A stretch of 64,000 bases of DNA. Origin: Bacteroidota bacterium. Its GTDB lineage: Bacteria > Bacteroidota > Bacteroidia > Chitinophagales > LD1. The position numbers and the translations under genes are program-made. The DNA is taken from NCBI GenBank assembly GCA_018267365.1, contig JAFDYQ010000009.1, positions 1 through 64,000 of the forward strand, read 5' to 3'. Under the pieces are notes generated by a model. It saw only the letters and a program-made list of their open reading frames with translations. It was not told the DNA's origin and did no database searches. Positions 36,556-44,966 of this stretch are shown piece by piece (within the stretch, counting starts at the first letter, position 1; each line of letters begins with the position of its first letter).

Positions 36556-37776
36556 TTAAAAACTATATCCTACGCCGAGGTTTAGAAATACGTTATTCTG
36601 CTGATAGGGCAGTGCCACCGGGCTGGGGTTGAATACCAGCGCCGGATTTTGCTGACCTGTACGCAGAAATCTCAGGTCGGCTTTTACGATCACGTTTCGG
36701 ATAGGCAGATAGCTGAGTCCGGTCACGATGTGCTGCTGATCCAGCGTACCGTCTATGATGCCATTTTCGGGTATAGCGGCATTCATATCCAGCCGCTCGT
36801 AGCGTACGAATGCTATGAGCTGGTGGCCGTTTGCCTTGCGGATCTCCGTGAGCAGATCATAGCCTACCTCAGCATATGCACCATATTCTGTCAGGGGCAT
36901 ATTATTGGCATAGGCACGGTTGATATCATATGCCGATGGCATGTGCACGATCACTCCCAGTAGTTTGGCGCTGAAGCCACGCAGTCTGTACTGTACATCA
37001 GCCTCCCCCATGATGATGGGAGATCCAAACATGCCCGAGGTGAGCTGCAGGCTATCTGCCTGCCGCGGTGCTGCGCCTACAGATCCGCCATAGTAGCCGC
37101 TCAGCTGAGCACGAAAGCCGCCTCTATTGAGAAGCAGAGCGCCGGTGATCGCTATATTATTGAACGAAGCGTGGCGGCCCTCAAACATGGCCTCGCGCAA
37201 ACCTGTACCGTGCTCAAATCCGGCAGAGTTGAGGCCATTTACCAGACCCAGTGACCATGATAGCGGAAATCGCTTCATAGTGCCATAATAGCCTATGCCT
37301 ATCTCCCGCCAGGTGGAGGGTATTATATAGGTCTCTACCTGGTTGCGCTCATTACCATTAAAGCTGGTCGGCAGGTGATTCTCATTTAGCGTACCGATAC
37401 GCGGCAGGAAGAGACCCAGCACAAAATAGTGGTGCGCATTGACATCAAACTTGAGGTAGGCCTGCTCCAGAGCCAGCTCCCCCCCCCTGATGCCTTTGCC
37501 ATCTACTACGGCATTTTCTACCTCTGTCTCGCTAAAGAAGGAAATGTTCTTGCTGAAACGATGCCCGATGAATAGTACAAACCGCTCCAGATTGCCTTCT
37601 GAGTACTTTCTGTTAAAATCCCTTTGGTAGAATACATTGCCATAGCCGCCGATGGTGGTACCCTTCAGAAACGCCTTGAAGCCTGACTGGAGGGAGTCCT
37701 CCTTGGTACCACCGCTCTGCTGGGCCCACAGGGCTGAGCTGGTCAGAAGCAAAACGATAGTAAAGAGTCTTTTCAT
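36556..37776 (-). CDS. Outer-membrane porin-like beta-barrel protein
   Basis: This 406-residue protein has a signal peptide (MKRLFTIVLLLTSSALWA) and alternating polar/hydrophobic strands ending in an aromatic residue (NVFLNLGVGYSF), typical of outer-membrane barrels. Segments such as FVLFIGHRFSKNISFFSETEVENAVVDG and ALEQAYLKFDVNAHHYFVLGLF are like phosphate/pyrophosphate-selective porins. ATG 37776 is chosen; the frame extends 11 codons upstream into the operator region, which is unlikely to be coding. It heads a leftward unit with Rieske, monooxygenase-like and small genes. Two Fur-family-like palindromes overlap its promoter, so iron or haem control is likely but unproven. Confidence 0.8.
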   Translation of the reverse strand: MKRLFTIVLLLTSSALWAQQSGGTKEDSLQSGFKAFLKGTTIGGYGNVFYQRDFNRKYSEGNLERFVLFIGHRFSKNISFFSETEVENAVVDGKGIRGGELALEQAYLKFDVNAHHYFVLGLFLPRIGTLNENHLPTSFNGNERNQVETYIIPSTWREIGIGYYGTMKRFPLSWSLGLVNGLNSAGFEHGTGLREAMFEGRHASFNNIAITGALLLNRGGFRAQLSGYYGGSVGAAPRQADSLQLTSGMFGSPIIMGEADVQYRLRGFSAKLLGVIVHMPSAYDINRAYANNMPLTEYGAYAEVGYDLLTEIRKANGHQLIAFVRYERLDMNAAIPENGIIDGTLDQQHIVTGLSYLPIRNVIVKADLRFLRTGQQNPALVFNPSPVALPYQQNNVFLNLGVGYSF

Positions 37777-37783
37777 GCGCCTA

Positions 37784-37837
37784 TTTGGAATCATTCTAAT
37801 TAAGCGCAAATAAAGTCTTATTTAGAATCAATCCAAA
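37784..37837 (-). promoter_or_regulatory. Promoter bracketed by twin Fur-family-like operators
   Basis: On the minus strand TTTG (37837-37834), 19 bases, then TTTATTTG (37814-37807, one mismatch to TAnnTTTG) form a promoter for the porin gene. Two imperfect 7-1-7 palindromes flank it: TTAGAAT-C-AATCCAA (37822-37836, over the -33 and spacer) and TTGGAAT-C-ATTCTAA (37785-37799, just past the -7). The two 21-bp sites are inverted copies with 18 of 21 matches. The 7-1-7 form is that of Fur/PerR-family sites, and TTTAGAA-N3-TTCTAAA is also the Irr iron-control element. Repression is inferred. Confidence 0.6.
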
Positions 37838-38030
37838 CAAGAAGCTTGAAATTTTTTACTGATTGATGTCAGCTAATTTTTTTGTAATGTATTTATACTT
37901 GATATTATTATACTTATCTCACCTCTACAGTCGAAAAACTTAGGTCTATAAAACTGGACGAATAGCCGACTGCCCATCCATGAGAGCCTCCTATCAGTCG
38001 AAAAACTTGCGACTCTCCACCGCCAGACGC

Positions 38031-38053
38031 AAAAAAGGCGGCCTCAGCCGCCT
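38031..38053 (-). terminator. Strong intrinsic terminator of the DUF5777 gene
   Basis: GGCGGC and GCCGCC arms with a 4-base loop are followed by TTTTTT on the minus strand. It lies 31 bases past the DUF5777 stop codon. Confidence 0.92.
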
Positions 38054-38084
38054 CTCAGATGTATTGGAGATACCTGATTGATTA

Positions 38085-39155
38085 TCAATCGCTCTTCTTC
38101 TTTCTGGCCTTAGGCGCCTTCCCGGTCCAAGGGTTGATACTGCGATCACCAAACTGGAAAATACGGGAGATAGTAAAGCCCAGCCGGAAGCCGCCCTTGG
38201 CCCAGGTGGCACTGGTATATGGCAGGAAGTCATTCTCCATCAGGCCTTGTGTATTGGTCAGCGTGATGGTAAAGACGTGGCCTCCCGTCTCCACCTCATA
38301 GCCGAGATTGAGGCATGGGAAGTAGCCGGAGTTGAAATGGCCCTTTAGCATAGGAAAGTACTCTCTGTACGTGGCACCATTGCGCGTGATAGGCAGGAAG
38401 TACTCAAACACGATAGCCTGGCGCTTCGTCATCTTGGCGCGGGCAGAGAGCCCCAGGAAGAACATACCATTCTTGTCTGCACCCAGCCCCGGATACGAGC
38501 CCGGCCCTACATAGTTTCTCCAGACAAAGGTCGGAGACAGCTGCACAGAGAGCCAGTCTGTAGCCTTGCAGGCTATGAGCGCTTGCAGCACATAGGAGAA
38601 GCGATGCATAGGTGAGCCGTAGGTAGTGGTGACACCTGTAGTCGTATCGGTCACATTGTATTTCCACCTATTGCCCGTGAAGGGGTCGTTCTTCATACCA
38701 GATACAGCAGCATTGCCATACAGAGTGATAGTGAATGGAATGTGGAAGTCGCTCGTCTGCTTCAGCACACGGTACTTCAGGTGTAGGTTGTATAGCTCCT
38801 GCACAGGTCCTGCTCCTTTGGCAAACTCGGTACCTAGTGAGAGATCCTCCGTCACGCCATAGTCAAAAGAAAACAGCACGTCAGAGATGGCATAGAAACC
38901 TGCCAGAGTGTGCCCGGCATTGTTATCCGCTATATTGCCAAAGCGATGCACTACGCGAAAGTCCAGCGCATTCTTCTTGGTCATCTCTATCGATTGACCA
39001 CATATGATATGCGTACTCTTGAATGTATAAGCTACATTGGTATGCTTTGGTGCTCCTGCACTCATGATATCGTCCAGCATAGACGCTGTGGAGTCTTGTG
39101 CTCGGACACCGGCTACTATCAGGATCAAGGCAAAGGCCAGATAAATATTCTTCAT
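38085..39155 (-). CDS. DUF5777 family outer-membrane beta-barrel protein
   Basis: This 356-residue protein has a signal peptide (MKNIYLAFALILIVAGVRA) and alternates strand-like segments. It has the DUF5777 pattern: VAYTFKSTHIICGQSIEMTKK, LDFRVVHRFGN, FAISDVLFSFDYGVTEDLSLG-like sequence. DUF5777 proteins in Bacteroidota are usually encoded with YceI, cytochrome or Rieske genes, as here. The protein ends with a basic tail (APKARKKKSD) rather than an aromatic residue. Transport or structural role unknown. It lies 42 bases downstream of the YceI gene. Confidence 0.85.
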   Translation of the reverse strand: MKNIYLAFALILIVAGVRAQDSTASMLDDIMSAGAPKHTNVAYTFKSTHIICGQSIEMTKKNALDFRVVHRFGNIADNNAGHTLAGFYAISDVLFSFDYGVTEDLSLGTEFAKGAGPVQELYNLHLKYRVLKQTSDFHIPFTITLYGNAAVSGMKNDPFTGNRWKYNVTDTTTGVTTTYGSPMHRFSYVLQALIACKATDWLSVQLSPTFVWRNYVGPGSYPGLGADKNGMFFLGLSARAKMTKRQAIVFEYFLPITRNGATYREYFPMLKGHFNSGYFPCLNLGYEVETGGHVFTITLTNTQGLMENDFLPYTSATWAKGGFRLGFTISRIFQFGDRSINPWTGKAPKARKKKSD

Positions 39156-39197
39156 TTATGACTGTGTTTTTATCAGACTAAAGACTGCGTTTCGCTG

Positions 39198-39746
39198 TTA
39201 CTTCTTTTCAAACTTCTCATAGTTGAAGTTCACATCTACATTCACGCCCTCTGATATATTGGCACCGAGCAGTGACGGTATCTTGATCTTGTAGTCAGAC
39301 AGCTTGATAGCAAAAGCAGCGGTAGCATTGGCAGGGGCACCATTCTTCACGGTGAGTTTTCCCTTTACCTCCTGCTCATGTTTCACACCATGTATCTCAA
39401 ATGTCCCTTTGACGGTCACATCGTACACGCCGTCCTTAGTAAAGTCTACGCTCTCAGCTATCACGCCATTCAGCACGCCATACGGATACTTATCACTCTC
39501 CAGATAGTTTTCATTAAAGTGCTCCTGCATCAGCTTATCCTTAAAAGTGAAGCTGGTAATTGGGATCTTGGCCACTACGCGCTTCGACACTGTATTTATA
39601 GCCGATCCGGCTGAGTGTGTGGTGGCCTCTATATTCTCTATCGTAGCCTCGGAGAGGAAGTGCACAGTACCTTTCTTGTCTACATACTCCTGAGCTGATA
39701 GAGACAGGCATAGTGCCAGCGCCAGTGCTGTGAAGATGCTTTTCAT
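39198..39746 (-). CDS. YceI family periplasmic protein
   Basis: This 182-residue protein has a signal peptide (MKSIFTALALALCLSLSA) and the YceI lipocalin-like barrel: GTVHFLSEATIENIEATTHSAG, ITSFTFKDKLMQEHFNENYLESDKYPYG and the strand pattern VTVKGTFEIHGVKHEQEVKGKL. YceI proteins bind long-chain isoprenoids or similar lipids in a central cavity; some are acid- or stress-induced. It is followed by DUF5777 and preceded by a cytochrome-like gene, an arrangement recurring in Bacteroidota. Confidence 0.92.
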   Translation of the reverse strand: MKSIFTALALALCLSLSAQEYVDKKGTVHFLSEATIENIEATTHSAGSAINTVSKRVVAKIPITSFTFKDKLMQEHFNENYLESDKYPYGVLNGVIAESVDFTKDGVYDVTVKGTFEIHGVKHEQEVKGKLTVKNGAPANATAAFAIKLSDYKIKIPSLLGANISEGVNVDVNFNYEKFEKK

Positions 39747-39802
39747 TCTAGTATTTTTTAGTGTGATCTGTCATATTCAAATAGCACGCCAATCGTATGT
39801 CA

Positions 39803-40180
39803 CTATTGGCAGTCATAAAACCCATCCGCCTGCCAGTTTACAAAAACGGCCTTGACAGAATCTGCCAAAGGCGGCAGGCCCTGAGGCATCCGCGCGCCAC
39901 AGAAAGAAGTGCCCGGAGCCTGTATCCGGCAGAGGATATTATCTATATCTGTCCTGGTCACAGTAGCACTCGTAAAGTCACTCTGACCACTACCAGGACT
40001 ATGACAAGACGCTCCCTCGCAGGTACTGTGTATGATCGGCTTCAGGTCTTTAGTAAAATTAACTTTGGTGGAGTCGCAGTTGCCGATATTTACGATTGGG
40101 GCCGGGGCCGTATCTTTTGTGCAGGAATACCAAAATATCGTCATGACAGACAAAGAAAGCACCACACAGATTTTCTTCAT
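39803..40180 (-). CDS. Small lipoprotein with a CX4CH haem-like motif
   Basis: This 125-residue lipoprotein (signal ending FWYSC) has KVNFTKDLKPIIHSTCEGASCHSPG: CEGASCH is a CX4CH motif, a spaced variant of the c-haem CxxCH motif. RMPQGLPPL could supply the distal Met ligand. Proteins of this shape are frequent in Bacteroidota as presumed c-type cytochromes next to YceI/DUF5777 genes. Two more Cys (ILCRI, SFCGA) could form a disulfide. Haem attachment is inferred from the motif only. Confidence 0.7.
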   Translation of the reverse strand: MKKICVVLSLSVMTIFWYSCTKDTAPAPIVNIGNCDSTKVNFTKDLKPIIHSTCEGASCHSPGSGQSDFTSATVTRTDIDNILCRIQAPGTSFCGARMPQGLPPLADSVKAVFVNWQADGFYDCQ

Positions 40181-40276
40181 TACAACAGATTGTGTTTAGA
40201 CAGTAAATGCACCGCTGCGGCTAGCAAAATCGGTGAATCTCCTGACAATACTATGGAAATTAGACTATTGAAAAAG

Positions 40277-41179
40277 TTAAAGTTTAAACGCCCGGATTAC
40301 TTTTTCTTTGCCTCCGGAGCTGACTTTGATCATGTATAGGCCGGCAGCCACATCATTCAGACCAAAGCTTTTCTCAAATGGACCAGCACAGGTATATCCG
40401 CCATAGAGAGTCTTGACTAAAGTACCACTGGCAGATAGCAATGATAGGGATATGTCCGCACTTTTATCAACAGTCATACGCACCGTGACACTATGCGTAA
40501 ATGGAAGAGGGTAGGCAGTGAGGGCAGACACCTCGGACAACTCAGCTATACCTACATTCACCTCCGGACCGGCAGTGATCATAGCTGTGCCGGAGTATAC
40601 CGAATCGCCAGGAAGGTACTCTACACCATCGCCATTGGCCATATTGCAGGTATAGTAGAAGGTGACAGCGCCTGAGTGCGGAGCTTTCCATTTGAATGAC
40701 CAGGCTTTGGTCGTCGCAGTGGCCCCCTTATGACCCACATATTTTCTGCCTGTCTGGCTGCTGGACTCCAGTGAAGTATTAGTCAAATTGGTCAGTGTAA
40801 AAGTGCCTGCCAGATTATTGGCAGAGTCAAGCGCGGTGATCTGGAATCCATACCGTGGTGTACTGCCATTGGCGCCATTAAGCTCCAGTGCTACCCACTG
40901 GGTGGAGTCAGGTATATATTGCGTAGCAGCCGATACTACATTGCTGGTACCCACCAGACCAGCCGAATCTCCAGCCAGCTTGAGCGTAAATTTGGTGGCA
41001 TCTGCACGTGTATTGCCGGCGTGGCAGTGACTACAGGTGGTTTGGCCGGGGTCTCCGGCCAGTCCCTGACCAGGTGGCTGAGGTGGCTGGACACTATTGG
41101 AGATCAGGCGCGAGCTGAAGAGCATGACCAGCGCAAAGGCAAAAAGCACAGAAACGACGATTGTAAAATTTCTTTTCAT
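40277..41179 (-). CDS. Choice-of-anchor V, CxxCH and T9SS-domain protein
   Basis: This 300-residue exported protein (MKRNFTIVVSVLFAFALVMLFS) has CSHCHAGN (CxxCH) near residue 49, a Reelin-like choice-of-anchor V domain (FTLKLAGDSAGLVGTSNVVSAATQY, WKAPHSGAVTFYYTCNMANGDG), and a T9SS sorting domain at the C-terminus (LTAYPLPFTHSVTVRM...GKEKVIRAFKL). Haem-binding plus surface sorting suggests an electron-transfer or oxygen-sensing surface protein. It is the first gene of the cytochrome-YceI-DUF5777 group on this strand. Confidence 0.82.
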   Translation of the reverse strand: MKRNFTIVVSVLFAFALVMLFSSRLISNSVQPPQPPGQGLAGDPGQTTCSHCHAGNTRADATKFTLKLAGDSAGLVGTSNVVSAATQYIPDSTQWVALELNGANGSTPRYGFQITALDSANNLAGTFTLTNLTNTSLESSSQTGRKYVGHKGATATTKAWSFKWKAPHSGAVTFYYTCNMANGDGVEYLPGDSVYSGTAMITAGPEVNVGIAELSEVSALTAYPLPFTHSVTVRMTVDKSADISLSLLSASGTLVKTLYGGYTCAGPFEKSFGLNDVAAGLYMIKVSSGGKEKVIRAFKL

Positions 41180-41213
41180 TAAAACCGGATTAGCTTTTAA
41201 AAATAGTGATTTG

Positions 41214-41675
41214 CTATGATTCCTGTGTTAATATTTGCGCTGTAGCGTTGGCGCTGTCTACCTTTTCTATGACCCGCTCTATCACACCCTTTTCATTTAT
41301 GACAAAAGTGGTACGCACGATACCCATAAACTCGCGGCCCATAAATTTCTTGAGGTGCCAGACATCATAACTGTCTATTACTTTGCGGTCCTCGTCTGCT
41401 ATGAGGGTAAAGGGCAAATCATACTTTGTGATGAACTTCTGGTGCTTTTTAGGTGGGTCCATGCTGACACCGAGCACTACATAGCCTTTCTTGCGCAGCA
41501 GGGCAAAGTTATCGCGGAAATTGCACGCCTCCTTTGTGCAGGTGGGAGTATCATCTGCAGGATAGAAATACAGGATCACCTTTTTACCCTTAAACTGTGC
41601 GAGGGTTATCTTGTCACCATTCTGGTCTACGGCATTGATGGCGGGTGCCTTCTGGCCGGGCTGAAGAGAAGTCAT
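41214..41675 (-). CDS. bcp: Thioredoxin-dependent peroxiredoxin, BCP/PrxQ type
   Basis: From ATG 41675 this is a 153-residue cytoplasmic peroxiredoxin that reduces H2O2 and organic hydroperoxides. The peroxidatic Cys lies in DDTPTCTKEACNFRD, with the resolving Cys five residues later as in atypical 2-Cys BCP. VILYFYPADDTP and VLGVSMDPPKKHQKF are typical. It starts 25 bases past the M23 peptidase stop codon. A frame extension upstream overlaps that gene and is rejected. Confidence 0.94.
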   Translation of the reverse strand: MTSLQPGQKAPAINAVDQNGDKITLAQFKGKKVILYFYPADDTPTCTKEACNFRDNFALLRKKGYVVLGVSMDPPKKHQKFITKYDLPFTLIADEDRKVIDSYDVWHLKKFMGREFMGIVRTTFVINEKGVIERVIEKVDSANATAQILTQES

Positions 41676-41700
41676 AAGAAGCGGGATATATTCGGTTGCG

Positions 41701-43422
41701 TCAATAATTAAACTTAACGGTGTATTCAGACTTATTGCCCCGTTCATCGCTGGCCGAGAGGCGAAAAGTATGCTCCCCGGCTGCGAGGTCATGCGGCAGG
41801 ATCACTTTGAGTGTATTGGTTTTGCCGTCCATCTCCATCAGTTGCCACTTGTCATCTATGTATGCTTTGTAGTCATCCAGCCCGGAGAGCGCGTCTCCTA
41901 TGCGCATGTAGATCGCTTTGGAGGCGCGCATATTTTTACCAGGAGTGATATTGACCGGAGTGATGTGCGGAGGAGTCGTATCGAGCATCACATAGTAGCT
42001 GCCCAGCTCACGGCTACGGGTAGTGAGAACCTTACCGTCCCATTTGCCTCCTTTAGAGGCTGTGCCTCCGGCAGCAGTACGCCATACGATCAGCGCTTTC
42101 GACCTTAGCTCGTCAGGTATGGCGTTCGGACGGATAGAAATATTGAAATAGCCGAGCAGCTGATCATGCGAGTCGCCCAGCTTATAGATATTGGATAGTA
42201 TAGCAGGACCCGAGGATGTAGACTCTGTGTAGGTGATAAACATGGAGTCCAGTACCACCCTGCCGGGTATGGTCGCAGTAAAGCCATCTCCCTGTATTAC
42301 ATTGTCTCCGGTCGGTGCAAGAACTTTATTGTACCCAAGGTTCTTGCTCTTGAAAACTGTGGCCGTAGGTTCATACTGCAGCCGCGCACGGAGGGTAGAC
42401 AGGTTGCCATTATAGTCCCTCACCTCTATCCGGACATCATGTACGCGACCATCAGACAGGTCTATCACGCCATGGTTGTAAACGTGATAATAGGAGGCGG
42501 GCATAGTATTATTGGGCTCCTGAAAGCACTTGTGAAATGAGCGGCTCCCCTCACGAAGAAAGATAGGGTAGTCTACCTGCGCTATCACGTAGCGTGTATA
42601 GTCAAAAGAAACACGATCTACCCGATACTCATGAATGATAGAATCTCCGTCATAAGTTTTGATATCGTAGATACCCAGTGTATGGGTAGTGCCCTCCATT
42701 TTGTCATAGGTATTGACAGCGAGCGCTACTGATTTTGCGTTTACTTTTATGAGGCCAGCTTTGGGCGTATAACTGCCGTCGGCCAGTGTCAGCGCTGTGC
42801 GCCAGGCTTCGGCCGTATATTTTTTGTCTCCCATGGGGTACAGCTTCAGCGCTCCTATCACAGGCTTGACATCGTCGTTCATTTTATAGCCGAAGAGTAG
42901 CGGATTGATAGGCCTCTCCGCCTGGTCTCTGAGCTCGAAGTGGACGTGTGGGCCTCCGCTGGCACCGGTATTGCCACTCAGGGCTACCACCTCGCCCTTC
43001 TTTACATTCAGCTCGTATGGCTTCAGCATGATCTCTACGGCAAATTTCTCCTTCGCATACTGCTCCTTGCGCACTACAGCTGTGATCTTTTCACTAAAAC
43101 CCTGCAAGTGGCCGTAGACAGAAGTAAAGCCATTGGGATAGGTGATGTAAAGCGCATTGCCATAGCCGTAGGGCGACACGCCTATGCGAGAAACATACCC
43201 ATCACCCAGTGCATACACAGGCAGCCCCTCGCGCTCCAGCGTCTGCAGGTCCATGCCGGTGTGGAAGTGCCCCGCCCGCGGCTCGCCAAAGCTACCGGCC
43301 AGTAGGATGGGATTATCCAGAGGCGTACGAAAGCCCTCCCGCGGATAGGCGGGTATGGTATCGCCCTGGGCAAAGGCACCGGAGCTAAACATAGCGAATA
43401 TGATATACTGAAGATAATTCAT
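41701..43422 (-). CDS. M23 family metallopeptidase
   Basis: This 573-residue exported peptidase (signal MNYLQYIIFAMFSSGAFA) has the LytM/M23 zinc motifs: AGHFHTGMDLQ near 54 and GGPHVHFELRD near 160. M23 enzymes cut peptidoglycan cross-bridges; some are inactive activators or act on proteins. The C-terminal ~350 residues are a series of beta domains (YNGNLSTLRARLQYEP, DALSGLDDYKAYIDDKWQLME) typical of long Bacteroidota M23 proteins. Start ATG 43422 is chosen because the signal peptide begins there. The next gene, bcp, follows in the same unit. Confidence 0.9.
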   Translation of the reverse strand: MNYLQYIIFAMFSSGAFAQGDTIPAYPREGFRTPLDNPILLAGSFGEPRAGHFHTGMDLQTLEREGLPVYALGDGYVSRIGVSPYGYGNALYITYPNGFTSVYGHLQGFSEKITAVVRKEQYAKEKFAVEIMLKPYELNVKKGEVVALSGNTGASGGPHVHFELRDQAERPINPLLFGYKMNDDVKPVIGALKLYPMGDKKYTAEAWRTALTLADGSYTPKAGLIKVNAKSVALAVNTYDKMEGTTHTLGIYDIKTYDGDSIIHEYRVDRVSFDYTRYVIAQVDYPIFLREGSRSFHKCFQEPNNTMPASYYHVYNHGVIDLSDGRVHDVRIEVRDYNGNLSTLRARLQYEPTATVFKSKNLGYNKVLAPTGDNVIQGDGFTATIPGRVVLDSMFITYTESTSSGPAILSNIYKLGDSHDQLLGYFNISIRPNAIPDELRSKALIVWRTAAGGTASKGGKWDGKVLTTRSRELGSYYVMLDTTPPHITPVNITPGKNMRASKAIYMRIGDALSGLDDYKAYIDDKWQLMEMDGKTNTLKVILPHDLAAGEHTFRLSASDERGNKSEYTVKFNY

Positions 43423-43520
43423 CGTGCGGAGGCAAAAGTATTTAACCATAACGTAGAAGGCACACAGGTTTGTACACGGACGGATGTAGATTATCCTGAG
43501 TAATATCAGAATCGCACCCG

Positions 43521-43552
43521 TTGGCAGCTTCAGGATATTTGCCTTATTTTTG
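43521..43552 (+). promoter_or_regulatory. Bacteroidota promoter of trhO
   Basis: TTG (43521-43523), 21 bases, then TATTTTTG (43545-43552, exact TAnnTTTG). The trhO ATG lies 19 bases after the -7 box. Confidence 0.65.
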
Positions 43553-43570
43553 CAGGCTCAGATTTCGGAC

Positions 43571-44479
43571 ATGACACCATTCAGGACATTGTTGTACTAC
43601 AAATATGTGCAGATACCAGACGCGGCAGCCTATACGCAGCAGCACCTGGAGCTGTGCCAGCGCCTCGGCCTGGTGGGCCGTATCATCGTGGCAGATGAGG
43701 GGCTGAATGGTACCGTATCTGGCACCGTGGTGGCCGTGCAGAAATATATGGATGCGTTGAATACACATCCGCTATTTGGCGGAATCGACTTTAAGGTCGA
43801 CGATGTGGAGGAGCCGTCCTTTGCCGCCCTGTACGTACGCTACAAGGATGAGATAGTCAACTCCGGCAGCAAAAACATGCCGATAGACCCTACCGTGCGC
43901 ACCGGCCACCACCTGGAGCCAAAGGAATTTGCCGAGATGATGCACCGCGATGATGTAGTAGTACTGGATGTGCGGTCTAACTATGAGAGTGGTCTCGGCA
44001 GATTTAAGGGCGCCGTAGCGGCTGATATTGACAATTTCCGCGACTTCCCCGTGTATATCAAGAACCTGGAGCAGTACAAAGATAAAAAGATCATGACCTA
44101 CTGCACCGGCGGCATCAAGTGTGAGAAGGCGACTGCCCTGCTGCTCGATGCGGGCTTCAAGGACGTATACCAGCTCCACGGCGGCATCATCAAGTATGGC
44201 AAAGAGATGCAGGGCAAAGACTTTGAAGGTAACTGCTATGTCTTTGACAACCGCGTCTCCGTACCGGTCAATACCGTAAACCCATCCATCATCTCTACGT
44301 GTAAAGTTTGCGGCACTCCATCCACCCACATGATCAACTGTGCCAGCGCCGAGTGCAATGACCACTTCGTCCTCTGCGAAGCCTGCGGCGACAAAATGGC
44401 CGGCTGCTGCTCCGAAGAGTGCATGACCTCGCCTACACTACGCGTGTATGATGGGACGGGGTATTATTCTAAGGATTGA
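43571..44479 (+). CDS. trhO: tRNA uridine 5-oxyacetic-acid-pathway hydroxylase TrhO (rhodanese fold)
   Basis: TrhO (YceA) hydroxylates U34 of certain tRNAs, the first step toward wobble-modified uridines, in an oxygen-dependent way. The 302-residue protein has an N-terminal ferredoxin-like domain (LLYYKYVQIPDA), the rhodanese domain with active Cys in MTYCTGGIKCEKATALL, and a C-terminal Cys-rich zinc-like segment (STCKVCGTPSTHMINCASAECNDHFVLC). Length matches the family. ATG 43571 is chosen; a frame extension of 7 codons is open but unneeded. Confidence 0.93.
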   Translation: MTPFRTLLYYKYVQIPDAAAYTQQHLELCQRLGLVGRIIVADEGLNGTVSGTVVAVQKYMDALNTHPLFGGIDFKVDDVEEPSFAALYVRYKDEIVNSGSKNMPIDPTVRTGHHLEPKEFAEMMHRDDVVVLDVRSNYESGLGRFKGAVAADIDNFRDFPVYIKNLEQYKDKKIMTYCTGGIKCEKATALLLDAGFKDVYQLHGGIIKYGKEMQGKDFEGNCYVFDNRVSVPVNTVNPSIISTCKVCGTPSTHMINCASAECNDHFVLCEACGDKMAGCCSEECMTSPTLRVYDGTGYYSKD

Positions 44480-44543
44480 CCCTACCGGATATAATAAAAG
44501 CCACTGCTGATGAGATATAGTCTATCTTGCAGAAAACATCACA

Positions 44544-44942
44544 TTGAAAAAGCTTTTATTATTTGGCGCGGTGCTCGCCTACTGTAGTGCCTACAGTCAA
44601 AATGCAGCCCTGACTTTTTGCACGCACGTCAATAGCCCTACACAGGAATGTGTCTTTGAGAATACAAAGTTCATTACAACGCCTGACAGTACACATGCTA
44701 AGCTTTTTATGTTTTTTCACGGGCGTGTACCAATTGGTGCCGGTAGGCTGACATATAAAGTATACGCTATAGACCGCTTTGGCAACGAGGTTTTCTTGCG
44801 GGATGTCAATCAGGATGTACAGGCAGAGTGGCTGACCGCCTGGCAACCAGATGTTTTTACATCACCCGGCAAGTATATGGTGAAGGTACTTATAGGCACA
44901 CAGGAGATGGTATCCCGTGGCTTTGAATTTTTCAATAACTAG
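44544..44942 (+). CDS. Exported protein of unknown function
   Basis: This 132-residue protein with a TTG start has a signal peptide (KKLLLFGAVLAYCSAYS) and a beta-sandwich-like body (LTFCTHVNSPTQECVFENTKFITTPDSTHAKLFMFFHGRVP, LTYKVYAIDRFGNEVFLRDVNQDVQAEW). The family is not recognised by me. There is no ATG upstream in frame, so a TTG start is needed. It lies 64 bases downstream of trhO on the same strand, with a possible shared transcript. Confidence 0.65.
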   Translation: MKKLLLFGAVLAYCSAYSQNAALTFCTHVNSPTQECVFENTKFITTPDSTHAKLFMFFHGRVPIGAGRLTYKVYAIDRFGNEVFLRDVNQDVQAEWLTAWQPDVFTSPGKYMVKVLIGTQEMVSRGFEFFNN

Positions 44943-44966
44943 GAGCGGATCCAGGACCCGACGTTT

